Source: Betaproteobacteria bacterium (GTDB lineage: Bacteria; Pseudomonadota; Gammaproteobacteria; Burkholderiales; Rhodocyclaceae). Taken from it: 64,000 nucleotides of DNA. The notes under the pieces are model-generated. The model made no database searches. It saw nothing but the letters and a program-made list of their open reading frames with translations, and had not been told where the DNA came from. Shown here piece by piece: positions 54,281-62,517 of this stretch; positions within the stretch are counted from its first letter, which is position 1, and each line of letters starts with the position of its first letter. Position numbers and translations under genes: made by a program. The stretch lies in NCBI GenBank assembly GCA_012026885.1, contig VEPL01000025.1, positions 62,001 to 126,000 of the forward strand, in the 5' to 3' direction.

Positions 54281-55155
54281 TGGTTGGCAATCGCGTGTGC
54301 GCTGCCGTCGTTGCGTTTCATCCGGATGCGGAATTTGAATCGCGAATCGCGGTGGTGCTCCCCCAAGTCGAGCATCTGCTCGTAATCGACAATACACCGG
54401 AGTCAGCACGTACGCGGCGAATTCAGCTGCCGGTTGTGGAAGGACAATCTGCGCACTTGATTGAAAACGCTGACAACGCCGGCCTTGGCTCGGCACTCAA
54501 CCAGGCCCTGGATTTCGCTCAAGGCGAAGGATTCGACTGGTTGCTGACGCTCGATCAGGATACGCGGTGCTACGGTGATCAGGTGATCACTCTCCTGGAA
54601 GCGGTTGCGCAAGCCCGGCCGGCCGTGGTCGGCAGCAACTATCTGGATACGCGAAACGGTTTGACGAAAGTTCCTGTGAGCGGTGCAGGCGCATTTGTTT
54701 GCCAGAAGACAGTCATCACCTCCGGCAGTTTGATCGACGTGCGGTTTGCCGCAGCCATCGGCGGCTTTAGAGCGGATTATTTCATCGACCAGATCGACCA
54801 TGAGTTCTGCCTCAGGGCCCGAGCGAAGGGTGGGGGGGTGGTCATTTGCCGCAAACCGGTGATGGAACACAGCGTCGGCGAGGAGGGGGGCGTCCGCCTG
54901 CCGTTGCTGGGCAGGTTGCCAAACAGCTCGCCGCTGCGAAAGTACTATGTGGCCCGAAACTCCCTCGTAACCATTGCCAATTACTGGCGCTCCGATTCCG
55001 ACTGGTGCCTGCGGCGTGCGGTAAGGCTGTTTCTTGGGGTGCCGTTGATGGCATTGTGCGAACGCCAGGGCTGGCCAAAATTTCGCGCTTTCCTCGCCGG
55101 GGTGGCCGACGCCACTCGCGGCAGGATGGGGCCGTGCCGGCATTCATTCAAATGA
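54280..55155 (+). CDS. GT2 glycosyltransferase, rhamnosyltransferase-like
   Basis: The protein has 291 residues from the ATG at 54280, sharing its A with the previous stop (TGATG). It shows AAVVAFHPDAEFESRIAVVL, ENADNAGLGSALNQALDFAQ, DWLLTLDQDTRCYGDQVITL (the DQD motif), FIDQIDHEFCLRARAKGGGV and KYYVARNSLVTI. This motif set is found in RfbN/WbbL-type rhamnosyltransferases, but the sugar cannot be fixed by sequence. It is the third of a row of co-oriented, overlapping transferase genes. Confidence 0.85.
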   Translation: MVGNRVCAAVVAFHPDAEFESRIAVVLPQVEHLLVIDNTPESARTRRIQLPVVEGQSAHLIENADNAGLGSALNQALDFAQGEGFDWLLTLDQDTRCYGDQVITLLEAVAQARPAVVGSNYLDTRNGLTKVPVSGAGAFVCQKTVITSGSLIDVRFAAAIGGFRADYFIDQIDHEFCLRARAKGGGVVICRKPVMEHSVGEEGGVRLPLLGRLPNSSPLRKYYVARNSLVTIANYWRSDSDWCLRRAVRLFLGVPLMALCERQGWPKFRAFLAGVADATRGRMGPCRHSFK

Positions 55156-55173
55156 CGAGCTTCGGGTAATGCG

Positions 55174-55968
55174 GTGATTCCAAGAGCGGTCAGGTTATTC
55201 CGTGCCGGGGGGCTGGCTGCCGTGCTACGAGCCAGCAGGTCCCGAATGCTAAGCATGTTTGCCAAGCCTTCGAGATCCTTCCTGATGTTCGGGGATTGCT
55301 TTGCTGGCAAAGCCGGCATCGAGGTCGGCGGGCCCAGCCAGGTTTTTTCGAAGAAGGGGATATTCCCGGTCTATCCGCTGGTCGGATCGCTGGATAACTG
55401 CAATTTCTCGGCTGCAACGGTCTGGGACGGAAAGGTTCCGGCGGGCTGTGGCTACCGCTTCGATCCAGGGAAGCCAGCTGGCCGGCAGTATGTGGCGGAA
55501 GCGACAGACATGAGCGGTCTGTCATCAAATGCCTACGACTTTGTACTTTCCTCGCATATGCTGGAACACACGGCTAACCCGATTCGGGCATTGCTGGAGT
55601 GGAAGCGCTTGTTGAAGGAAGGCGGGCTTCTGGTTCTGCTGCTACCGGACCGCGAACTAACATTCGACCACAGGCGCCCCGTCACGCCATTCGCGCACTT
55701 GATCGACGATTACAAGGCCAATGTTGCGGAAGATGACCTCACCCATTTGCCGGAAATTCTGACGCTTCATGACCTGGCGCGGGATCCGGAAGCGGGCGGC
55801 CCGGAAGCATTCGAGTTGCGCTGCCTGAAGAACATCGAGAACCGCTGCCTTCATCACCATGTATTTGACATGGAACTAGCGATGTCCCTTGTCGAGTATG
55901 CCGGCTTCAGGAGGAAAGCTTCAGAATCGGTAGCGCCTCACCATCTCTTGCTGGTGGCACAAAAATGA
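55174..55968 (+). CDS. SAM-dependent methyltransferase-like protein of a glycan cluster
   Basis: The protein has 264 residues from a GTG. The N-terminus has GIEVGGPSQVFSKKGIFPVY in place of a classical GxGxG loop, then DFVLSSHMLEHTANPIRALL, KEGGLLVLLLPD and a C-terminal MSLVEYAGFRRKASESVAPH. This EIGGPS-type methyltransferase family occurs often in polysaccharide clusters, though the substrate is not known. It is the last plus-strand gene and is convergent with the epimerase, with 12 bases between stops. Confidence 0.75.
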   Translation: MIPRAVRLFRAGGLAAVLRASRSRMLSMFAKPSRSFLMFGDCFAGKAGIEVGGPSQVFSKKGIFPVYPLVGSLDNCNFSAATVWDGKVPAGCGYRFDPGKPAGRQYVAEATDMSGLSSNAYDFVLSSHMLEHTANPIRALLEWKRLLKEGGLLVLLLPDRELTFDHRRPVTPFAHLIDDYKANVAEDDLTHLPEILTLHDLARDPEAGGPEAFELRCLKNIENRCLHHHVFDMELAMSLVEYAGFRRKASESVAPHHLLLVAQK

Positions 55969-55980
55969 CCGGCCAGTAAC

Positions 55981-56904
55981 TCAGCCCATTTGTAACCATC
56001 GCACCGTCCGGCTGAGCCCATCGGCGAAAGTCGTGTGTGGTCGCCAATCAAGAAATTCGGCGGCTTTAGAGATGTCCAGAACGCTGATTGGAACATCGAA
56101 TCCCCGGGCAGGCAGATGGGCCCTCCTAACAGTGGTGCCAAGCAAGGTCTCGATGGCATCGAGAATCTGATTCAGGCTCTGGCCCGCTCCACTGCCGATG
56201 TTGAAGACGCCGCTGGGCCCGGTGTAGGCAAGAGCCTTTGTCATCGCCGTTACGGCATCGCCGACATAGAAGTAGTCGCGTACAACAGAGCCGTCACCCC
56301 AGATCGTAATTTCCTCGTTGCGCAGGGCCTTGTCGAGAAAGACGGCGACGGCGCCCTGGTCAGCTGCGATACGCTGGCGCTCACCGAAGGGATTGGCCAG
56401 GCGCAGAACGCAATAATCCATACCGTACAGCCGATCAAACAGGCTCAGATATTTTTCGATGGCGAGTTTCCCGATTCCGTAAGAGCAGATGGGTTCCGTT
56501 GGATGGGATTCCTTGACTGGCACTGTTTGCGGTATGCCATAAACGGTGCCGCCGGATGAGATAAATATGATCTTGCGGACGCCGTTCCTTCTCGCGGCCT
56601 CCAGCATGTGAAGTGTCCCGACGACGTTCGTCTCGACGTCATAAGCCGGGTTCTCGTTGGAAGAGCGGGGCAGCGTGGTGGAGATAAGGTGATAAACGAC
56701 CTCGCATCCTGCCACTGCGCGGGAAACGTCATCCTGATTAATGAAGTCTCCCTCGAACCATTCCAGCTTTGGAGTAGAGTTGGCTGAAATGAAGCGGCTC
56801 AAGTTAGGACGATCGAAGATACGGACGCAGTGACCTTGTGCCAAAAGGGCCTCACAAAGGTGAGATCCCAAGAATCCTCCGCCGCCTAGGATAAGACACT
56901 TCAT
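55981..56904 (-). CDS. NAD-dependent sugar epimerase/dehydratase (GalE-like SDR)
   Basis: The protein has 307 residues from the ATG at 56904, which overlaps the stop of the upstream gene (ATGA). The extended SDR shows KCLILGGGGFLGSHL (Gly-rich NAD loop), VYHLISTTLPRSSN, FISSGGTVYGIPQTVPVKE and catalytic Tyr/Lys in SYGIGKLAIEKYLS, then LRLANPFGERQ. It probably epimerises or dehydrates a nucleotide sugar for the neighbouring glycosyltransferases. UDP-glucose 4-epimerase and related enzymes cannot be distinguished by eye. Confidence 0.88.
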   Translation of the reverse strand: MKCLILGGGGFLGSHLCEALLAQGHCVRIFDRPNLSRFISANSTPKLEWFEGDFINQDDVSRAVAGCEVVYHLISTTLPRSSNENPAYDVETNVVGTLHMLEAARRNGVRKIIFISSGGTVYGIPQTVPVKESHPTEPICSYGIGKLAIEKYLSLFDRLYGMDYCVLRLANPFGERQRIAADQGAVAVFLDKALRNEEITIWGDGSVVRDYFYVGDAVTAMTKALAYTGPSGVFNIGSGAGQSLNQILDAIETLLGTTVRRAHLPARGFDVPISVLDISKAAEFLDWRPHTTFADGLSRTVRWLQMG

Positions 56905-58265
56905 TTCTGTCTGCACCGTACCTCGAGCACGCTATGGTAGATGGCTTCCAACTCGCTCACATAGGTAGAGATCGATTTGGGGGGAACCGCATTCGCTGAC
57001 AATTTCTCGAGAAGTTGGCGGTCGTTGGCGAGCCGTTCGATCGCAGCGGCCAGTGCTGTGACATCACCCGGCGCGAACAGCAAGCCATTCTTCTCGTGTT
57101 CGATTACCTCGGACATTCCACCGAGATTTGACGCGATCACCGGACATCCGGCGGCCTGTGCCGAGTAGATCACCAGTGGCGTATTTTCGTACCAGATTGA
57201 AGGTACGACCAAAACATCCAGTTCGGCAAAGACCTGGCCGATCAGATCGTTTTCGAACGTTCCGCGAAAATGAATGCGTTCATCGCCATCAGCGAGGCTC
57301 CGCAATTTCTCGAAATAGGCCGGGTACAGATCTGTCCTGCCGTAGATTCTAAGTTCCAGCTGAGCTAGCGACTGCAGGCGGGTTACCGCAGAAATTAGCA
57401 AATGGGTGCCTTTGTGCTCGCTCAGGCCACCGATGAATCCGATGCGAACTCTGCCGGCTGCATCAGGGCGATGCGACTCATGCGGCTGCGGGCGGATACC
57501 GAATCGGCTGTGCACCACTTTGTCAGGGTGAAGGCCGTTTGCAACCAGCAGCTCCTCCATGAGCCGCGTTGGTACCACAACTCGATCCAACCGGTTCATT
57601 CGTTCCCTGAGAAAGCTGGCGCGTCGGTCAAGTGCGCTTACCATTGGTGAGAACCATGAGCCGGCGAACGCGCCGTGCCTAATCGCCCGGATCATCAGCG
57701 CAACCGCAGTGTGGGGCAGCCCGTTGAAAGCCTTCGCCACAGTCCGGGGCTGGTTATTCGCTACCGCGTGTTTCATGCAATTGACGCTATCTTTATCCGG
57801 GCCCCTGCATAGCGAGTTATCGGGGAGGCGAAGCTGATTGTTCGGACAAATCAGCCAAAAATCGGTGGGAGTCATTACCATTGGCACGGCAAGTTCCGCG
57901 CAAACATCGATGGCCGAGGCTGACAGCAATCCCAAGTGGAAGAAATGTGTTACGTCAGGCCGGAATTCCTTCAAGAAGCCACGAAACCATTGCGCAAAGA
58001 AAAGGTTGTTGTATTCGGCCTCGGCAACGTTCTGCTGCCCCCCCATCGCCACGGCATTGTGGTGAAACCGATGAACGCTTAGGCCATCGTATTCGTAGGT
58101 GTCGAAACGATCTGAATCATCCAAACCTGCCTTGGCAGGATAACCTGTGCAAACTGCGACTTCGTGCCCGATTCTTTGAAGTTCCTTGGCCGTGTTGAGA
58201 GTGAGGATCTCCGTGCCGGACGAGTAATCCGGTAGGAACACGTGAGTGGTAAGGAGTATTCGCAC
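56901..58265 (-). CDS. GT4-family glycosyltransferase
   Basis: The protein has 454 residues from a GTG. It shows RILLTTHVFLPDYSSGTEIL at the N-terminus, MTPTDFWLICPNNQLRLPDN, RIGFIGGLSEHKGTHLLISA at the domain joint, and VVPSIWYENTPLVIYSAQAA with the conserved Glu and ENTP, then CPVIASNLGGMSEVIEHEKN. It is a retaining GT-B transferase. The CPNNQLRLPDNSLCRGPD segment with further Cys is an insertion seen in some GT4 proteins. It lies 24 bases after the GT2-GT4 gene and overlaps the epimerase. Confidence 0.88.
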   Translation of the reverse strand: MRILLTTHVFLPDYSSGTEILTLNTAKELQRIGHEVAVCTGYPAKAGLDDSDRFDTYEYDGLSVHRFHHNAVAMGGQQNVAEAEYNNLFFAQWFRGFLKEFRPDVTHFFHLGLLSASAIDVCAELAVPMVMTPTDFWLICPNNQLRLPDNSLCRGPDKDSVNCMKHAVANNQPRTVAKAFNGLPHTAVALMIRAIRHGAFAGSWFSPMVSALDRRASFLRERMNRLDRVVVPTRLMEELLVANGLHPDKVVHSRFGIRPQPHESHRPDAAGRVRIGFIGGLSEHKGTHLLISAVTRLQSLAQLELRIYGRTDLYPAYFEKLRSLADGDERIHFRGTFENDLIGQVFAELDVLVVPSIWYENTPLVIYSAQAAGCPVIASNLGGMSEVIEHEKNGLLFAPGDVTALAAAIERLANDRQLLEKLSANAVPPKSISTYVSELEAIYHSVLEVRCRQK

Positions 58266-58289
58266 GGAAACAGACTGGGTCTGGCGCTT

Positions 58290-60512
58290 CTAGTTGTGCC
58301 ACTTCCGGAGTTGGCCGAGCACCCACTGTCCGGCTACACGAACCGGCCTCGCATTAAGAGTGGTGCGGCCATGCTTGTAGGAGCGGATGAATGCCAGCCC
58401 TCGGGCTAAGGCTGTCGGCATCTGGCGCGGAGTGGTCAGGCGACTGTATTCGATTGCTGAAGTTGCGAGTTCCAATGCTAGTCCTGTTGGAAGCGGTTGC
58501 CGTGGGGCAGTGCGGGCAAGGTTGTGGGCACGATCGAGGATTGCTATCAGTTTTTCGATAGTCTGATCCAAAGTGAATTTCTGCTCGATACGTTGGCGAC
58601 TAGAAGTGGACATGGCCTGGCATTGGCCCGGATTTTCGATCAGCTGGCGCAGAACGGCTGCGTACCTGGCAATCTCCCCTTCGCCCAAGGGAACCAGTAC
58701 ACCGCAGTCAGGCGTTACCAGTTCGGCTTGACCACCGATTTGCGACATTACTGGTACGACACCTGCCGCCATTGCCTCGTACAGTGCCACGGAAATTCCC
58801 TCGTACATGGATGGCATCAACAGAATGTCGCTGGCCGACAAGATCTTGAGCCACTGTGGATGCGGGACGGCACCAAGCATGGTCACGCGGCTCTTCAAAC
58901 TTGATCGGCGAATTCGCTTGTCCAAGGTATTGCGCAAATCCCCATCGCCAACGATAGCGCAGTGGAAAGGGATTTTCTGGTTTGCGAGTTCCTCAAGAAC
59001 TTCAAGAAGCACTTCCGGGCGCTTTTGTGCGCAAAGGCGACCACCAAAGCTAATTAGTGGAGTGTCGTCAGATATCCCCAGCCCTGCCCTTATGGCCCTC
59101 TTCGCTGCAACGGTCTCATCAGGTTCGACTTTAGTAACACCTGAGTAGCAAACCTCGATCCGTTCCGGAGATGCGCCCCGCGCAATCATCCAGTCGCGAA
59201 GGTGGCGGGTAGTGACTATGTTGAGGTCGAGCGTATCCTGATAACCGACCGCGAAGCGAGGATGTCCGCCGTTCAGCCAGTGAAGTTCCTCCACGTGACA
59301 AAGGTCTACGAAGGCTGTCATCGGGCAAGCGCTGCGCAGATACGGTAGGAGTTGGTAGCCTAGGGTGGAATGAGAGATCAGTACGGTATCAAATTGGCGC
59401 GACTGGATCAGGTAGGCCAGGAAACGAGGAATGTCGCTTGCATGAAGAAAATTGGGTAGTACAAATACGTCGGATGTGAGGGCGGTGAACTCTGGGAGCC
59501 ACTCGTGATTGGCGCGTAGTGTGGCGCAGACGGAAATTTGATATCCGCGCTCGCTGAGCCCGCGGATCCAGTCCAAATTGACTCGGTCGGCTCCGCCGAT
59601 GACCATCCAAGGAACAAGGAAAAGGATGCGCTGGCGGCCCTCTGGCTTTTTCAACAGATTGCGAAAAGGCAGGTTGGTTGATGGCGTCTCGAAAGGCTGT
59701 AGTACCTTCAACTGAGGACGAGGGAAGCGCTTTGCCAAGTGGCCATATTTTTTCTTGATGTATTGGACGAAGCCCTTGTGGGCTTCACCAGCCGCAAGGA
59801 TCTGGGCATACCGACCGTCATTCGTGACGCGATACCATTCCAAGTATTCTGGCAGCGTGTAGCCCCAGTGACCTGCCGCAGCCATCCTCAACCAGAAATC
59901 CCAGTCCTCGTGCCCAAAACGTATTCCCTCGTCGAAACCCTCCGCGCTGACAAAGGCGTCTCGGCGAATCACCGAGATGGGTGGGCTACTGTTTGCATCG
60001 ATGAATTCGCGACTGCGCTCGAACCCGGATTTGCCGAGGAATTGTTTCTCACCGAAATAGACAATCCAACTGTTGCAGAAAGCGAAATTGGGCTGCGACT
60101 CAAGGAACCACACCGACTTTTCAAGGTATGTGGGCTCTAGGATGTCGTCGCTGTCCAGAAGACAAAGGTAGGGGCCTCTTGCCTCCCTGAAGGCACGATT
60201 GCGTGCCGCACCCGGGCCCTGATTGGCTTGGCGTACTACGCGAATACGTTCATCCATCGAGGCTGCCTGTGCCAATAATCTCGAGGAGTTCACATCATCG
60301 CTACCATCATCGACGATGATCCATTCCCATTCTTGAAAGGACTGTTCAAGGACCGAGCACACCGTTTCCAAGAAAATGTCGGCAGTGTTATAGAACGGCG
60401 TCAACACCGATACCGTCGGCGGTGGCGTAGCTCCTAAGGGTCGATATCCCCAAGTGCGCCTTGAGGGTGAGGCCGGGTGTTTGGTGTAATCAGGCCGGGC
60501 AGCGTCGATCAT
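58290..60512 (-). CDS. Bifunctional glycosyltransferase, GT2 domain fused to GT4 domain
   Basis: The 740-residue protein has two transferase domains. A GT2 domain (about 30-260) shows SVLTPFYNTADIFLETVCSV, IIVDDGSDDVNSS, YLCLLDSDDILEPTYLEKSV and GHEDWDFWLRMAAAGHW. A GT4 domain (about 310-680) shows ILFLVPWMVIGGADRVNLDW, ISFGGRLCAQKRPEVLLEVL and LLMPSMYEGISVALYEAMAA. Such fusions usually add two successive sugars to one growing chain. The gene is unusually long for the cluster and has the GC drop typical of glycan loci. The start ATG is at 60512. Confidence 0.88.
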   Translation of the reverse strand: MIDAARPDYTKHPASPSRRTWGYRPLGATPPPTVSVLTPFYNTADIFLETVCSVLEQSFQEWEWIIVDDGSDDVNSSRLLAQAASMDERIRVVRQANQGPGAARNRAFREARGPYLCLLDSDDILEPTYLEKSVWFLESQPNFAFCNSWIVYFGEKQFLGKSGFERSREFIDANSSPPISVIRRDAFVSAEGFDEGIRFGHEDWDFWLRMAAAGHWGYTLPEYLEWYRVTNDGRYAQILAAGEAHKGFVQYIKKKYGHLAKRFPRPQLKVLQPFETPSTNLPFRNLLKKPEGRQRILFLVPWMVIGGADRVNLDWIRGLSERGYQISVCATLRANHEWLPEFTALTSDVFVLPNFLHASDIPRFLAYLIQSRQFDTVLISHSTLGYQLLPYLRSACPMTAFVDLCHVEELHWLNGGHPRFAVGYQDTLDLNIVTTRHLRDWMIARGASPERIEVCYSGVTKVEPDETVAAKRAIRAGLGISDDTPLISFGGRLCAQKRPEVLLEVLEELANQKIPFHCAIVGDGDLRNTLDKRIRRSSLKSRVTMLGAVPHPQWLKILSASDILLMPSMYEGISVALYEAMAAGVVPVMSQIGGQAELVTPDCGVLVPLGEGEIARYAAVLRQLIENPGQCQAMSTSSRQRIEQKFTLDQTIEKLIAILDRAHNLARTAPRQPLPTGLALELATSAIEYSRLTTPRQMPTALARGLAFIRSYKHGRTTLNARPVRVAGQWVLGQLRKWHN

Positions 60513-60555
60513 CGGCGAGTCTGGATTTTTCAGCCGTTGTCGGAACGTTCGGACG

Positions 60556-61575
60556 TCATGGCCGCTTGCGTAGTAGCACTACGTCCTGATAGTCCGAGCC
60601 GCATGGAATGATCTCGACGACATCGAAGAAGCGTCCCCACTCCCGTCTGATGTAATCCGTATGGTGAAAGACGTTGCTGTTGTAATTCTCAGCAATGTCC
60701 CAATAAAGGACGGTCTTCTCTCGCGGCATGGCTCCTTGGAGAAAAGCCTCAGTAACTCGATAGTCGGGGATGTGATTGCGCATGTGCATCAGAGCATCAT
60801 GAATCGGTATCCCGGGTTTCATTAAGCCCCAGGTGCGCTCTGAGTGGATGGATGCATAGAAAAATGCGCCCGGCCTAAGGATCCGCTTGATTTCCGCTAG
60901 CCAGGCAAATTCGAGGTCGTCAATGTGGGTGAAGACTGAGAACGCAGCCACCAGGGCCAGGCTATTGTCTTCAAGCGGCAAATTGGGAAGGATAGTATTG
61001 TGAAAGATTTTCAGATTAGGTGGCAGGAACTTTCTCATCCACTCAATATGACGAAGCTTGATGTCAGCGCCCCAGCATTCGAGTTCCGGGCGTTGAATGG
61101 CGAAGTGTCTTAGAACCCGGCCCGATGCACACCCTAACTCAAAAATCCTGTCACCTGCCTTGAGTGTCGCGCCGTGTTCAGCAAGTTTGTCCTGAATCTG
61201 AAGGAAATCCTTAAGTCCGGATAGCCACCAATCATAATGCCTTTCGCCATGGTAACCCTCGCGGTCACAAGTGGCTGGTAAAGGATAGCTATCTTTCTGA
61301 ATGATCCGGTCAATGGATTCCGGTGTCACGAGAGAGGAAAGGTCCGTATGTGTTTCAGTTCCAAGGTAGTCGTATGCCGGGCCAAGTGGAATAAGGGGTT
61401 GCCGATCTCCCTTAATGGAAATTGCTGTCAAATAATCAGGATTGTGGCTTGATATCAATGGAAATGAGTCCGCGTATGGTGCCGTGGGTTGCCGCCTTCG
61501 AAGGAAAGCAAGGCCCGATGACCGCTGTCGATCGACGAATTCGAGTGCGTTCCTGACGAATCTGGCCAATTTCAT
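60556..61575 (-). CDS. SAM-dependent methyltransferase, class I
   Basis: The protein has 339 residues from the ATG at 61575. Residues 1-135 form an N-terminal part with GYHGERHYDWWLSGLKDFLQ. The SAM fold shows DRIFELGCASGRVLRHFAIQ (motif I), LECWGADIKLRH, LALVAAFSVFTHIDDLEFAW and IKRILRPGAFFYASIHSERT. The sugar or acceptor it methylates is not known. It is part of the minus-strand glycan operon with gaps of 43 and 71 bases on its two sides. Confidence 0.85.
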   Translation of the reverse strand: MKLARFVRNALEFVDRQRSSGLAFLRRRQPTAPYADSFPLISSHNPDYLTAISIKGDRQPLIPLGPAYDYLGTETHTDLSSLVTPESIDRIIQKDSYPLPATCDREGYHGERHYDWWLSGLKDFLQIQDKLAEHGATLKAGDRIFELGCASGRVLRHFAIQRPELECWGADIKLRHIEWMRKFLPPNLKIFHNTILPNLPLEDNSLALVAAFSVFTHIDDLEFAWLAEIKRILRPGAFFYASIHSERTWGLMKPGIPIHDALMHMRNHIPDYRVTEAFLQGAMPREKTVLYWDIAENYNSNVFHHTDYIRREWGRFFDVVEIIPCGSDYQDVVLLRKRP

Positions 61576-61646
61576 AATCTTATAATCTGGGCGAGGAAAT
61601 CAGTCTTCATGTTCCGGATTTGTCAACCACACCGGTTCCGCATCTG

Positions 61647-62516
61647 TCACTTGCGCAAACTGCCCTTGGATACCAGTCGGTCCAGTTTGATGTATTCATT
61701 GCGAAGTAATGTCAGAGTGTCGATGCTTTTTATGGGTATGTATCCGTTGCCATGAAATTTTTCTTCAAAATAAAATAACGGTTTGGCTAAGTGGATAATC
61801 CATCGTGGCCATGGGTTCGATCTTTCAAAATCGAAAAGACAGCGCTTCAAGAAGCAGGCTTCGTATATTTTAAGTTCTCTGGAGAAAGCGATCAGTCCTG
61901 CCAAGCGTTCAAGAATAAATATCGTGTACGTGTAAATTCCAGATCTGCCTGGGTATTGACATGGGCTATCCAGTAGGAGTTTCAATTTCTGATTGCTTGC
62001 TTCGGCTTCGATGAATAGGGAGATGTACTTGGCCCATGTCTTCCAGAATGAACCTCGGGCCAGAATGTAGTGTGAGAGGAGAAAAAATCGCTGCGGCACC
62101 CGGGCTTCGACAAACTCTTCGCATTTTAAGGAATTGTTTTTGTCAATACTTGAAACAAAATGCTTGAACCGCATTGTAAAGTCGCCATGCATTTTTTCCG
62201 CATGAGTCACCGGATTTAAAAAATCGCTAAGATATAATGGCCCGGGAGAGAATGATGCTATATCAAATTTACTTAATTCCTGTTGAGAAATTCCTGTGAC
62301 GTCGCTCGCCGTAAGTCCGGTTTTTTCAAAGAATCGTGGCGAAAGAAAGCCATAAAAATCATTATCAATTATATCGGATTCAGTTAGGTGCCTAACGATG
62401 GGTTCTATTTCGAATATATCAGGCCTTGATGGGTGTGTGTTTGGCAATCCTTTGAATCCGTCAGGTATTGATGCCATGGTTTGCGCATCATAATGAATCA
62501 TGTATAAGTGGAGCAT
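61647..62516 (-). CDS. Unrecognised protein, second member of the family seen at 44910-45800
   Basis: The protein has 289 residues from the ATG at 62516, which lies one base after the stop of the upstream gene. The longer frame (to 62591) would overlap that gene and its first residues are not family-like. N-terminal segments match the gene at 44910 by eye: LHLYMIHYD, then RPDIFEIEPIVRHLTESDII and DNDFYGFLSPRFFEKTGLT. Later parts are more diverged. No signal peptide or membrane helix is obvious. The sequence is AT-richer than the surrounding chromosome and uses different codons, in line with acquisition. The role is unknown, with a glycan function inferred from place. Confidence 0.6.
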   Translation of the reverse strand: MLHLYMIHYDAQTMASIPDGFKGLPNTHPSRPDIFEIEPIVRHLTESDIIDNDFYGFLSPRFFEKTGLTASDVTGISQQELSKFDIASFSPGPLYLSDFLNPVTHAEKMHGDFTMRFKHFVSSIDKNNSLKCEEFVEARVPQRFFLLSHYILARGSFWKTWAKYISLFIEAEASNQKLKLLLDSPCQYPGRSGIYTYTIFILERLAGLIAFSRELKIYEACFLKRCLFDFERSNPWPRWIIHLAKPLFYFEEKFHGNGYIPIKSIDTLTLLRNEYIKLDRLVSKGSLRK

Positions 62517-62517
62517 T

